A stretch of 64,000 nucleotides of DNA from Gimesia sp. Its GTDB lineage: Bacteria > Planctomycetota > Planctomycetia > Planctomycetales > Planctomycetaceae. The stretch is from positions 124,001 to 188,000 of the forward strand of contig NZ_JAVJSQ010000040.1 in assembly GCF_040219335.1 (NCBI RefSeq). The letters are read 5' to 3'. The notes below the pieces were generated by a model, which saw only the letters and a program-made list of their open reading frames with translations, was not told where the DNA came from and ran no database searches. Shown piece after piece: positions 48,108 to 57,504 of the stretch (its first letter is position 1; every line of letters begins with the position of its first letter). Both the position numbers and the translations under genes were made by a program.

Positions 48108-49853
48108 TCATTCTCGAGGGGGGATATATACAATTTTGCAATCGGGGTGCTGCTCACGGAAACGATCGACCGCGGACTGGGGGACTTTGGTTTTTAACAG
48201 TCCCAGAAATTCCAGTTTGCGATGGACTTTGAGTGCGTCCAGTCCTGTTCCCTCTAAATCTGAATAATCTAACCTGAGTCTGCGTAAATCCGGTAGCTGA
48301 CTCAGATGTTGTAAGCCCTGATCGGTGATTTCAGTATATCCCAGCGAAATTCCCTGCAGGGAATCGATTTGACCGATGACCTTTAATCCAGCGTCGGTCA
48401 CCGGACTTCCGGCGAGGGATAGCGAGAGTAACCTTGGGAGTGAAAGTAGATGTTCTAAGCTGGCATCTTTGACTTCAGTACGCATTACATGGAGTGAGAT
48501 CAGGTTCTTCAAACGGCTGAGGTATTGGAAACCAGTTCCATCAATATTGGTAAAATCAAGATACAGGAATTTGAGATTGACCAGTTCACCAATTGGTTTC
48601 AGGCTTGCATCAGTGATTGCGGTATGATTGAGATTCAGGTAAGTCAGATGTTTTAATTGACTCAGAGAGGAGAGACCGGAGTCGGTGATTTTAGATTTAG
48701 AGAGATCAAGGTGAGCCAGGTGAGGGAGCTGTTTGAGATGGATCAGCCCGGTACCGGTAATCCTGGTTTCACTCAGGTCGAGCCACTTCAGTTCTGTTAA
48801 ATGATTCAGGTTATTTAACGCGGCGTCTCCAATTTTTGTTTTATGGAGATGTAATGACTCGAGACGAGTGAGGGAATTCAAAAAGCGGGTTCCCTCATTC
48901 GTAATCTGATTGCCGTTCAGAGAGAGCACTTTCAAATTCACCAGCGATTTCAGTGCTTGGGTGCCACGATCCGTAATCTCTGTGTGTCCCAGATTAAGTT
49001 GCTCCAGATTTTGCAGTTTTGCCAACGCAGGCATTCCTGCGTCACCAACTAAAGTGACCGCCAGCCAGAGACGTTTCAATTCGGGTAGTTGAGCGAGAGA
49101 AGAAAATACAGTATTGCTGATACGGGGGGCCAGGGTGAGATCCAGTGACTTGAGTTTCTTCAGACCCGTCAGCTGTTGAATTCCATGATCTGTCACATCA
49201 GTTGCACTGAGATTCAACACCTCCAGGTTGACCAGATTTTTAAGCCACGCCAAATCCTGATCTGTAAGCTCATTGATTGAAAGATCGAGGGCTTTCAAGC
49301 TCGTTTGATCCTTCAAAGGTGACAGGTCTAATTCCGCGGCATTTGTCGATTTCAGGGAGAGACCGATCAGATCCAGATCTCGGCAAATCACTGCTATCAT
49401 CTCTTGTGTGAGCCTGCTCCCTTCAAAACTCAGGGCGAATCCCGGTCTCTTTTTCGTGACGGGGGCAGGACTGTCTTTCAAAGCATCAGATTCAGGAAGT
49501 TTGAGGATCTCATACTCACTTATTTTTTTGAGAAGCAGAAGCTTTGCATCGGGATTATCACTTTCAGGAAAAGTGATTGTTATGAAGTTCAGGTTCAGAT
49601 TGTTCCCAAATTCAATCGTTCCTCCCAGTCTTTGAACCTCATTTTGCAGTTGGCAAAAAGGTTCGTCTGGATCCTGTGGCTTTCGGGCCTCCACGCTCCT
49701 GTTTACAGAACCCGCTTTCGTTGAAACAACGAGGTTGTGCATCATCGACAGGAATAGAGAAACAAAAATAATGGATTTGAAGATTCTGGAATCGTGTAGA
49801 TCCTTCACTTGGATATTTTTTAGATTTAAGGAATCACAGAGTAGAACTGCCAT
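48108..49853 (-). CDS. leucine-rich repeat protein
   Basis: A 581-aa protein with a hydrophobic segment near residues 28-45 (IIFVSLFLSMMHNLVVS) acting as signal peptide or anchor. A non-repeat part (about 60-150) is followed by about 17 leucine-rich repeats of 23-25 aa to the C-terminus. The repeat reads roughly LxxLxxLxxLxLSxTxITDxGL, the cysteine-poor F-box/RI-like class seen in planctomycetes. It should bind other proteins in the periplasm or at the surface; no enzyme domain is present. It lies 30 bases downstream of the first LolA-like gene, so the two may be cotranscribed. Confidence 0.9.
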   Translation of the reverse strand: MAVLLCDSLNLKNIQVKDLHDSRIFKSIIFVSLFLSMMHNLVVSTKAGSVNRSVEARKPQDPDEPFCQLQNEVQRLGGTIEFGNNLNLNFITITFPESDNPDAKLLLLKKISEYEILKLPESDALKDSPAPVTKKRPGFALSFEGSRLTQEMIAVICRDLDLIGLSLKSTNAAELDLSPLKDQTSLKALDLSINELTDQDLAWLKNLVNLEVLNLSATDVTDHGIQQLTGLKKLKSLDLTLAPRISNTVFSSLAQLPELKRLWLAVTLVGDAGMPALAKLQNLEQLNLGHTEITDRGTQALKSLVNLKVLSLNGNQITNEGTRFLNSLTRLESLHLHKTKIGDAALNNLNHLTELKWLDLSETRITGTGLIHLKQLPHLAHLDLSKSKITDSGLSSLSQLKHLTYLNLNHTAITDASLKPIGELVNLKFLYLDFTNIDGTGFQYLSRLKNLISLHVMRTEVKDASLEHLLSLPRLLSLSLAGSPVTDAGLKVIGQIDSLQGISLGYTEITDQGLQHLSQLPDLRRLRLDYSDLEGTGLDALKVHRKLEFLGLLKTKVPQSAVDRFREQHPDCKIVYIPPRE

Positions 49854-49883
49854 AATGATTTATAACCTGTGGTGTGCCGAGGC

Positions 49884-50927
49884 TCATTTGCCCTGCTCAT
49901 ACGTGCGAACCTGTTTACCGTCTTCCCACACACTCACACTGGTTCCCGGTGGGAAATCAAGACTGGAAAACAGCGAGGTTTCCACTTTGGGATTCAGTTC
50001 GGCGGATTGCACAGCGAAATCCATTCGCCAGGCGAGGACCGGTTTCTCTTCGCGGCGGAATCGCGATGTCTTAAAGCGTTTGATGGTCGCGCGGCGGGGA
50101 TACCAGATGCCGGGCTGGAGCTCCCACCAGTCCTCGACGACCGCTTCTGATGACGGCAGGAATTCTGTTCCGCGATCATCGAAGCTCAAGATCCGCACGG
50201 GGATCAGGTTGCGGTCCTCTGCGAGCCAGTACTCGCGTCGCACGTTTGAAGTCTCCCTGCGCACGCGGATGCAGGGGTGTCCCTGGTATTCCACGGTGTC
50301 GAGTACCCGGATGAGGGGGTGTTCCCGGTTCTTATCTGAAGAGCTTCCCTGATCAGCGCGGGCCGCGTCGTCTCCCCGTAGAGAAACGGAAAGCGGGTCA
50401 CCATTCAAACCGGTGCTCAGGAACATATGCGGACGTGCCAGATTCGGAAGCGGCGGGACTCGATCAGTGATCTGACCGTTGAGGGTACGCGGTTCTTTTT
50501 CCGCCGGAAACAGGCTCTCGTTCAAAATCCGGCAAACCTTGCCATTGCTGACTTCGGTCCAGATTTCAGTGCCGGTTTTGATTCGGTTGGGATTTGATTC
50601 CTTCGCGCTCGGCCGACCCAAGCCAACTGAGATGACCGCGTACTCGCCTTCCTCCCGGATCTGTTCGCGGAACTGCTTGCCTTGAGTCACCAGGGAGATC
50701 TTCGCCACTCGCTCAATTCGTTCTTTGCCCGGGATCGACAGCCAGGCCTGTTCGTCGGTGTGAGCGCGTGTCAGTTCTACCTTGAGACTCGGGTAGAGGC
50801 GTTCATTCTTCTGAAGCGCCTGAATCAGTTCCTGCAGTTTTGCTTCCAGTTCTGGGGGAGCGCTCCGGGAGACACTCGTCAGCAGGGTCAGGCAGAGGAA
50901 GCAAACGATTTGACGTGTCACGCGCAT
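49884..50927 (-). CDS. LolA-like secreted protein, paralogue 1
   Basis: A 347-aa exported protein with signal peptide (RQIVCFLCLTLLTSVSRSAPP), then a helical start (LEAKLQELIQALQKNERLYPSLKVEL) and a long beta region. WLAEDRNLIPVRILSFDD and WWELQPGIWYPRRATIKRF resemble LolA/LolB-type lipoprotein-carrier folds and the DUF2092-like planctomycete proteins. Two paralogues lie at 52816 and 53872; they share the N-terminal helix, RPHMLL, and the ExRNLxPV and PGxWFPR blocks. The ATG at 50927 fits the signal peptide. It precedes the LRR gene. Function unknown. Confidence 0.83.
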   Translation of the reverse strand: MRVTRQIVCFLCLTLLTSVSRSAPPELEAKLQELIQALQKNERLYPSLKVELTRAHTDEQAWLSIPGKERIERVAKISLVTQGKQFREQIREEGEYAVISVGLGRPSAKESNPNRIKTGTEIWTEVSNGKVCRILNESLFPAEKEPRTLNGQITDRVPPLPNLARPHMFLSTGLNGDPLSVSLRGDDAARADQGSSSDKNREHPLIRVLDTVEYQGHPCIRVRRETSNVRREYWLAEDRNLIPVRILSFDDRGTEFLPSSEAVVEDWWELQPGIWYPRRATIKRFKTSRFRREEKPVLAWRMDFAVQSAELNPKVETSLFSSLDFPPGTSVSVWEDGKQVRTYEQGK

Positions 50928-51202
50928 CAAGAAACTCCTGAATTCAGATGTCGTTGCCAGCAGCGAATTGGTCAATCAGACGCTGTTCGACACGCATTAT
51001 ACAAAAATTCAGTCAGATTGACATGTTTTTCTGCACGGATCGCAGCACAAGAGCAGGGGGTTATGCCAATTCCGGTCGCGATTCCCCGCTGCGGACCGGG
51101 AATAGACTCAAGTTGGATAATCGTTACATTCGATATATTTCAACAGGGTGTACTTGCGCACTTTTCAAACCGGTACTGTTTGGCTCTGACAGTCAAAAGG
51201 GG

Positions 51203-52054
51203 ATGACCTTGAAAATCGATGCTGCTTCCAGTCTCAGCAATCTGCTGACGCCGAACAAGGACAAGCAAAACCAGGACCACGCGGTGCAGAACATCTTCAG
51301 TGCGATGCTGGCCCAGGTGGGACGTCAGGGGTACGTGTCTGCCGAGATGACCGACGCCGAGCCACCCACGGTTGAAAGCCTGCAGCGTTCCTGGGACAGC
51401 TGGTTTAACAGCCAGCGGACCGGACGTTACAGCCAGGTTGAGAAACCCGAGGAATTGCAGCAGTCCTTCGGCAATCTCATCGTGCGTGCCCATAATGAAG
51501 GGGGCTACGTCGATCCACAGAGCTTCCTGCAGAAACTCTCCCCTGAGGAACTGGCAGTCGTACAGAAAGTACAGGGCCTCGCCGAGCCGATTGACGTCGA
51601 CGCACTTACCGAGGAAGGGGCACTGAATCTCTTGCTCCCGGGAGCAGCCCAGATCGACCTGAATCGCGATGGCTTCACCCGTAACGGAGAAGCCTATGGT
51701 CTCCGCTTCCCGAACAGCAACACACCCGCGGAGGTCGTCGCTGCCTGGAATGAAGCAACCCAGGGCATGGACTTCGGACAGATCGCCACTGCGCAGATTC
51801 AGATGATGCTACCCATGCTGACGGCCAACATCGAAATCGACGAAAACGGACAGTTTGTACGCCAGCACCAGCCGGGGGATCCCGAGTTCAAAAATCCCTT
51901 CGCGAATGCAGACTACTCCTACAGCACCGCAGTCAAAAATCAACTCGAAGCCCTGGAAGCCAGGAAGAACGAACTCCCCGCCGACAAGTATGAGAGCCAG
52001 AAAGCATTCTGGAGCAATCTCCAGCAGGCACTGCAGAAGCACGGTGCAGCGTAA
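51203..52054 (+). CDS. unknown protein with an EF-hand-like loop
   Basis: A 283-aa cytoplasmic-looking protein with no signal peptide or Cys. It starts MTLKIDAASSLSNLL; the longer frame to 50948 is out of character (Cys/Arg-rich) and overlaps the neighbouring promoter, so the ATG at 51203 with AAGGGG upstream is chosen. AQIDLNRDGFTRNGEAYGL near residue 150 fits a DxNxDG calcium-binding loop. The rest is Gln/Glu-rich and helical. It is the only plus-strand gene between the LolA-like paralogues. I do not recognise the family. Confidence 0.75.
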   Translation: MTLKIDAASSLSNLLTPNKDKQNQDHAVQNIFSAMLAQVGRQGYVSAEMTDAEPPTVESLQRSWDSWFNSQRTGRYSQVEKPEELQQSFGNLIVRAHNEGGYVDPQSFLQKLSPEELAVVQKVQGLAEPIDVDALTEEGALNLLLPGAAQIDLNRDGFTRNGEAYGLRFPNSNTPAEVVAAWNEATQGMDFGQIATAQIQMMLPMLTANIEIDENGQFVRQHQPGDPEFKNPFANADYSYSTAVKNQLEALEARKNELPADKYESQKAFWSNLQQALQKHGAA

Positions 52055-52079
52055 CCCCCATCTGACTCAATTCCTGAAT

Positions 52080-52601
52080 TCAAGAACGCGGTTCTTCAGG
52101 CCAGGTGAAACTCAGGTAAAGCATTCCCGAAACGATAATCCGCGAGTTAAAGTCGACGGAATACTCATCGAGACATTGAAGGCAGTCATTGGCTGACCAG
52201 TGCTCCAGGCAATGCAGCAGGGCATCATTCAGTAACGCAGCCGTTCGCACACAGCGCCTCCGTTTCCAGAGCTGTGCGTAGTCTGCATCCGGATGAATGC
52301 GTGTTTCAGAGCCGCAAAACAAATGTGGGAACCACCGGTGTTCCACTGCCAGTTCAATCAGCTCGTGAATCGTATTGCCGGGAGGAGATGCGGGAAACGT
52401 CAGACGAAACTGTTCTGCATATTCACCCAGATCCAGCTTGTTCGGTGATTCAGGATCTCCCGTCAACGCGACCATGAAGGCCAGGTCAGCTGAGTGCAGA
52501 CAATCTTCTGCCTTGATCGACCCCTTCGCCGCCTTGTCGAGAAAACGTAACCAGTCGTCTGAATCATCTTGATATTGGGGAATCTCACGGGACGGAAGCA
52601 T
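52080..52601 (-). CDS. unknown cytoplasmic protein
   Basis: A 173-aa protein starting MLPSREIPQYQDDSDDWLRFLDKA. It is acidic, helical, has several Cys and His (CLHSADLAF, HCLEHWSANDCLQCLDEY) and no signal peptide. No family is recognised. The ATG at 52601 is preferred; the frame extends to 52715 but the extra part looks non-coding. It is convergent with the gene at 51203 and lies downstream of the second LolA-like gene. Confidence 0.6.
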   Translation of the reverse strand: MLPSREIPQYQDDSDDWLRFLDKAAKGSIKAEDCLHSADLAFMVALTGDPESPNKLDLGEYAEQFRLTFPASPPGNTIHELIELAVEHRWFPHLFCGSETRIHPDADYAQLWKRRRCVRTAALLNDALLHCLEHWSANDCLQCLDEYSVDFNSRIIVSGMLYLSFTWPEEPRS

Positions 52602-52815
52602 GGCAGCTTCTTTATTCAGGGACCGAGACTGATTCCCGCAGATCATTTTATCGGGAGTGGTTTCTGACGGAAGAAAAACAGTTCTGGTCGATACTACCAC
52701 CTCTGGGACAGTCAACGGGTCCCGCAGGTTCAGGGGATAGATCGGAAAATGTGTCAGGGATACCCAATGGATCTTCGAGAGGGGATTCTCACCTGTTGTC
52801 TATTAGAAAACTTGT

Positions 52816-53859
52816 TTAATTTTTCAACAGATGTTTTCCATCAATGACAATCCCCTCCGGGAATTCGAGTTTCGTGAAGGTATCCGCCGGGAGACTCGGG
52901 TCAAATTCCACCGATTCGACGACATACGCCTTCTGCCATCCGACCTGTTGTTTCTTTTTCAGGACATACATGATCCAGTCCAGGCGGTCCGTATGAAAAG
53001 TCCGGGGGAACCAGATGCCGGGACGCACTTCCAGCCACTCATCGACCCAGGCTTCGCTTTGAGGGATTTCTGCCGATCGGGAAAGCTGATAAGTCTCTGC
53101 CTGCACCGGAAGCAGATTCCGCTCGCGGGACAGCCAGAGCACATCTCGAAGTTCAGACTTGCCCGAATTTCGTCTCCGATCGATCTGCACTTTGATGCAC
53201 TTCAGCCCCTGGACGGTTTCCTCTCCCAGTATTTCTGTTGTATATGCTGTCCGGTTGTCGTAATTGGGCAGGCCGGGAGACGCAGCGACCGCGGAAGTTC
53301 CTTTCAGCCAGGTGGAGAGTGGAACCCGAGGCCCATGATTAAACAGTAGCATATGCGGTCTTAACAGATTCTCCATACGTACCTGTTCGTGAGTGATGTC
53401 GCCGTATCCTCCTGTCTGTCGTTCGTCGTTGGTGAGACCGCGGTCCCGGTCATAGTGAGAGAACTTTTGCAGAGTCTCGCCATCATAGACCTGACACGAC
53501 TCCTGTGTACCGTTGCTGAAATGATGATACGGTTTATTGGGGGGAACGAAGTAACCCTGTTGAAAACGTCCTTTAGTCTGTTTTTCCTGACGATATTTTT
53601 CTCCCTGCACAATCAGAGTCAGTTCCGACTTCAATTTTACCTGCTTCTCAGGATCAGCGGGTTTGAGGGGTTGTTGATAGACTAACTGCATCTGGAGCTT
53701 AAGATTCCGATACAAGGCTTCCTGCTGTTCCACGTCTCGAATTAGTGTCTGCAGCTCTGCTGATTCCTTGCCTTGTGGCTGGTCTGCCTGGATGCGCGTA
53801 GCCGACATCAGCAACAGTACCAGCAATCCAGAAATCAAAATCGATTTGCCTGCCTGCAT
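52816..53859 (-). CDS. LolA-like secreted protein, paralogue 2
   Basis: A 347-aa exported protein with signal peptide (KSILISGLLVLLLMSATRIQAD), coiled N-terminal helix (ELQTLIRDVEQQEALYRNLKLQMQ), then beta-rich body with TLIVQGEKYRQE, NLLRPHMLLFNHGPRVPLSTWL, LWLSRERNLLPVQAETY and WLEVRPGIWFPRTFHTDRL. It is closest to paralogue 3, which lies 12 bases upstream on the same strand, so the two are cotranscribed and probably arose by tandem duplication. Function unknown; the fold suggests hydrophobic ligand or lipid binding outside the cytoplasm (inference). Confidence 0.84.
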   Translation of the reverse strand: MQAGKSILISGLLVLLLMSATRIQADQPQGKESAELQTLIRDVEQQEALYRNLKLQMQLVYQQPLKPADPEKQVKLKSELTLIVQGEKYRQEKQTKGRFQQGYFVPPNKPYHHFSNGTQESCQVYDGETLQKFSHYDRDRGLTNDERQTGGYGDITHEQVRMENLLRPHMLLFNHGPRVPLSTWLKGTSAVAASPGLPNYDNRTAYTTEILGEETVQGLKCIKVQIDRRRNSGKSELRDVLWLSRERNLLPVQAETYQLSRSAEIPQSEAWVDEWLEVRPGIWFPRTFHTDRLDWIMYVLKKKQQVGWQKAYVVESVEFDPSLPADTFTKLEFPEGIVIDGKHLLKN

Positions 53860-53871
53860 GGGAAACTCCTT

Positions 53872-54969
53872 TTATTCTTTTTCCGCCGGTCTTATTTTCT
53901 CTTCACCGACGATATATTTACTCTGCTGGTGATTGAACCGGGATCTCACCGTGGTCCCCTTGGGAAACATGAGGACCGAAAAATCCTGCTGCTGCACTTT
54001 CGGATGGAGCGTGATCTCTTGAACGGTGTACTGTCTCCGCCAGTCGATCTCGTAGCTACCATTATATTTGAATAAAAACAGATTATAGCGATCGATGTGA
54101 GCCTGACGCGGGAACCAGACGCCGGCACCCAGTTGCTGCCATTCGTCGACGAACGCCTCTTTGATCGGTTTCTCTCGTGAAAACTGGTCGTGATAGGTTA
54201 CGATCTTCACCGGTATCAGGTTCCGCTCCTGGGCCAGCCACAAGATCTGCTTCGAGAACCGGACACCACTGTCATTCAACCGTTCGACCACGACCTGGGT
54301 GCACTTCAATCCCTGAATCTCTCCCGTCCCTTCAATCCAGGCTTTGACCTGGAATGGCTTGGGATGAACTGGTAATCCTGGAAAATGAACCATGGCTTTC
54401 TTTCCGCTCAAGAAAATCGAAAGCGGGACGTGGGGCGAGCTCTCGAGCAGCATGTGCGGCCGTCCGTAGTTTTCCATTCGCTTGGGTAAATCTGAGATTT
54501 CTCCCAGTTTGTTCCGATTGCGTTGACCGACCGCGCCCGGGGATTCATGATCAATTTCATGGAAGCGACGATAGGTGGTTCCGTCAAACAGCGTCAGCGT
54601 CGTATTCATCCCCTCCAGGAAGTGCCTCTGATTTTTCTGGGGGTTCTGTGTATGTAGTCGAAATTTCCCCGCAGTGATCTCATCCTGGCGGAATTTCTCT
54701 CCCTGGACCAGGATCGAGTATTCCGTCTCATTTTCGACCTTCCACGTGGGGCGGGTATTACCAGGCGGCTGCTGGTAATTCTCGTGCAGTTTGAGTTTCA
54801 GTTCAGAGTAGAACGCTTCATTTTGTTCCAACTCGCTGATCAGTGCCTGCAATTCTTGATCTTGTTCGGACTGCTGGTCCTGCTGAGGAGCGGCGGACGG
54901 GCTGACTGGCAAGAAAAACAGCATCAGCCAGACGAAAATAATGCACCTGCAGGCAGACAGTTTAATCAT
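53872..54969 (-). CDS. LolA-like secreted protein, paralogue 3
   Basis: A 365-aa exported protein with signal peptide (CIIFVWLMLFFLPVSPSAAP), Gln-rich helix (QDQELQALISELEQNEAFYSELKLKLHE), and the same body as paralogue 2: SILVQGEKFRQDE, RPHMLLESSPHVPLSIFLSG, LWLAQERNLIPVKIVTYHD and QLGAGVWFPRQAHIDRY. The C-terminus is longer and charged. It is the first gene of a two-gene unit with paralogue 2. Confidence 0.84.
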   Translation of the reverse strand: MIKLSACRCIIFVWLMLFFLPVSPSAAPQQDQQSEQDQELQALISELEQNEAFYSELKLKLHENYQQPPGNTRPTWKVENETEYSILVQGEKFRQDEITAGKFRLHTQNPQKNQRHFLEGMNTTLTLFDGTTYRRFHEIDHESPGAVGQRNRNKLGEISDLPKRMENYGRPHMLLESSPHVPLSIFLSGKKAMVHFPGLPVHPKPFQVKAWIEGTGEIQGLKCTQVVVERLNDSGVRFSKQILWLAQERNLIPVKIVTYHDQFSREKPIKEAFVDEWQQLGAGVWFPRQAHIDRYNLFLFKYNGSYEIDWRRQYTVQEITLHPKVQQQDFSVLMFPKGTTVRSRFNHQQSKYIVGEEKIRPAEKE

Positions 54970-55248
54970 GGTAGTCTCCAGTCATCCCGGTAGCGGGGAT
55001 TAGAATCCGCTACGTTAACTCACATGTTTTCATGGTGTGCCTGCATTCTCTAGCCGTCGATTGTATAGTGACTTGTTGCGAAAGGAAAACACTTTTTCGT
55101 CGGGACATCCCGTACAATTCATCCAATCGCAGAGTCAAACAGGGATCGCACCAGATTCTCTCAGGAAATTCAGGAGAAAAACACTCATCTTGAAAAATGG
55201 GGTAAACTTAATGCTGGATAGATAAAACATTCCAGAGAAATCAGAATC

Positions 55249-55689
55249 ATGCAGAATACGCAACACATCAAATCACGATTGTGTCATGTTCATCAGCGTT
55301 CTGGTGCCGCCTCGGTTGAGATGGCCATCGTCGCTCCGCTTTTCTTTCTGCTGATCATGGGGCTGGTTGAATTTACCCGCATGGGTATGGTCAAGCAGGC
55401 CCTGACCGACGCCGCCCGGGCCGGGTGCCGGAAAGCGGTACTTGTCGGCACGATTACCACTTCTAACGCGGAATCCATTATCCGCAATCACATGCAGGCC
55501 ACGATCGCCAGTGCCAATGATGCCAGCCTTTGCCGCATCGATTTTGAGCCGACCGAGCTTGAAGGACTGGAATCTGGTACCACCATCACTGCTACCGTCG
55601 AAGTCAATTACTCCGACGTTTCCTGGATAGTTCCCCGCTTCTTGAATCAGTCTGTCCTGCGAGGACAGTCGACGATGAAACGGGAATGA
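55249..55689 (+). CDS. TadE-like pseudopilin, first copy
   Basis: A 146-aa protein with the TadE signature: RSGAASVEMAIVAPLFFLLIMGLVEFTRMGMVKQALTDAARAG at about 17-59, a type IVb prepilin-like helix with a Glu at position 5 after the cleavage region. It should be cut and inserted in the membrane as a minor pilin or surface protein. It is the first of a TadE-TadE-TadG trio. No Tad ATPase or secretin gene is in the window. Confidence 0.92.
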   Translation: MQNTQHIKSRLCHVHQRSGAASVEMAIVAPLFFLLIMGLVEFTRMGMVKQALTDAARAGCRKAVLVGTITTSNAESIIRNHMQATIASANDASLCRIDFEPTELEGLESGTTITATVEVNYSDVSWIVPRFLNQSVLRGQSTMKRE

Positions 55690-55729
55690 CCGTCCGCTCA
55701 ACAATAGAACCAACGGGAGGAACTGAAGC

Positions 55730-56227
55730 ATGCTCACCCAGCGCAAAACAGCTTTAGCTCAGAAATCTTCTCAACGAAAAGGCGTCGCAGCAGTGGAGTG
55801 TGCCCTGGTGGCACCATTACTGGTGCTGATTACCCTGGGAGCAATCGACTCTGGCCAGTTCGTGAATATGGCCCAGGTCGTCAATGACGCCTCCTATGCG
55901 GGAGCGCGACAGGCCTCTCAGAATACGGCCCTCAATCGGTCCGAAGTTCGGGCTGCTGTTCTGAATTATTTCGTCCAGCAGTTTCCCCATGTCTCGGCCA
56001 CAGAAATTGACAGTGCTTTAACGGTCAATGTTTACCGCAGTCTGAATATCTCACTGCTCGAAGGTGATCTAACAGCAGTTTTAAATGGTGACCTTTCGAC
56101 GCTTATTACCGGAGAGCCGGTCGCCGTCCAGGTCATCTTTCGCTACGACTCCGTTCGCTGGTTAACCGGCTTCCCGGGACTTGACGGGAGATCCGTCGAG
56201 ACCACCACCGTAATGCGACGTGAATGA
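55730..56227 (+). CDS. TadE-like pseudopilin, second copy
   Basis: A 165-aa TadE-like protein: RKGVAAVECALVAPLLVLITLGAIDSGQFVNMAQVVNDASYAGARQ at about 18-63 and a beta-rich tail. Diverged from the first copy. GGGAGG precedes the ATG by about 9 bases. It lies 40 bases after the first copy, and its stop overlaps a possible upstream ATG of the TadG-like gene. Confidence 0.92.
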   Translation: MLTQRKTALAQKSSQRKGVAAVECALVAPLLVLITLGAIDSGQFVNMAQVVNDASYAGARQASQNTALNRSEVRAAVLNYFVQQFPHVSATEIDSALTVNVYRSLNISLLEGDLTAVLNGDLSTLITGEPVAVQVIFRYDSVRWLTGFPGLDGRSVETTTVMRRE

Positions 56228-56283
56228 CTGCAGGCGAAATCAGAGCAGGTAAAAGTCGAAATCAGGTAGAGAGGCAAAAGAAC

Positions 56284-57387
56284 ATGCGCGTTCATCGGAC
56301 AGTAATCGCGAAAGACAGACAGCGACGGAATCGCAAAGGCGCAATTGCGGTCTTCACAGCCGTGCTGATGGTTCCCCTGCTGGGAATGGTGGCGTTCACC
56401 GTTGACTATGGATACCTCCTCAAAAAACGGGCCGACCTGCAGCGTGCTGCGGATGCGGCTGTACTGGCAGCGGTACGGGATCTGTTACCCGATGCAGACG
56501 GCTACCAGGACCTGGTAAAAGTCCGTGCGCGGGTTCGCGAGTATGTCGCCTATAATCTGAAAGACATTCCCGATTTCGCCGTCCTCGATTCCGATATCGA
56601 AATCGGTCGCTATGATCCCTCCTCAGTCTACGACGACTTCACCATTCTGGATTGGGGCACCTTCGACACCGTTCGAGTCACATTAAGATTCGATCAGACA
56701 GCCAACTCGCCTGTCTCATTGTTCTTCGCCCGCATCCTGGGAATTAACGAATCCGCCGTTCGCGCCTCTTCAACGGCCATCCTGCAGAAGGGCAGCCTGC
56801 TGACACCAGGCGTCGGGGTTCTCCCCTTTACCATCCCCAAGTCGGAATGGGATAACACCGAGTTGGGGGATGTCTGGAGCATCTACGGCGATGGTCGGTT
56901 GGAAGACAACATCGGAGCCCCGATCCCCGGGAACTGGGGGACCCTCGATATCGGCGGGAGTCTGAACAGTACCGACGACATGCGGGACCAGATTCTAAAC
57001 GGCTTAAGGCAGTATGACCTCGACGCGCTGCATACGCAGGGGCGTATTCCTTCGAATGAATACATTGACAGCCGGGTTCCATTATACATGTCAGGCGACC
57101 CGGGGCTCTCTTCCGGTCTGAAGCTGGCCATCAATGCCATCGAAGGCCAGAAACGTCTGATTCCCGTGTATGATTCCGCGGACAGCGGTGGCAGCCACGT
57201 GGAATTCCACGTCGTGGGCTGGGCGGTCTGTGAAGTCATCGACTCACACTGGGGTGGGGAAAAAAATACTTATCTGCGTATCAAGAAGTCGCATCTTTAC
57301 GATGCCCTGTTGAAGCCACAGACCGATCTGAGCATTACTACGGATCTTGTGGAAGGGGCCTTCGCTGCTCCGGCGATGGTGGAATGA
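56284..57387 (+). CDS. TadG-like membrane protein
   Basis: A 367-aa protein: RKGAIAVFTAVLMVPLLGMVAFTVDYGYLLKKRADLQRAADAAVLAAVRDL is the TadG/Flp assembly N-terminal segment with one membrane helix. A large outer part follows, rich in beta structure, without a complete von Willebrand MIDAS motif. The ATG at 56284 has GAGG upstream; an ATG at 56224 overlapping the previous stop would add 20 residues and is a fair alternative. Confidence 0.88.
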   Translation: MRVHRTVIAKDRQRRNRKGAIAVFTAVLMVPLLGMVAFTVDYGYLLKKRADLQRAADAAVLAAVRDLLPDADGYQDLVKVRARVREYVAYNLKDIPDFAVLDSDIEIGRYDPSSVYDDFTILDWGTFDTVRVTLRFDQTANSPVSLFFARILGINESAVRASSTAILQKGSLLTPGVGVLPFTIPKSEWDNTELGDVWSIYGDGRLEDNIGAPIPGNWGTLDIGGSLNSTDDMRDQILNGLRQYDLDALHTQGRIPSNEYIDSRVPLYMSGDPGLSSGLKLAINAIEGQKRLIPVYDSADSGGSHVEFHVVGWAVCEVIDSHWGGEKNTYLRIKKSHLYDALLKPQTDLSITTDLVEGAFAAPAMVE

Positions 57388-57504
57388 GCCCGGACGAGAT
57401 AGCTCGGAACTGAGAGGCCCGGGGTGGGATGCTTTAATGCTTCCGGGAGGGGCATCAGGCTCCCACCCTTTTTATTTTTTCCAGTGCTCGCTATTGTCTG
57501 CTTT

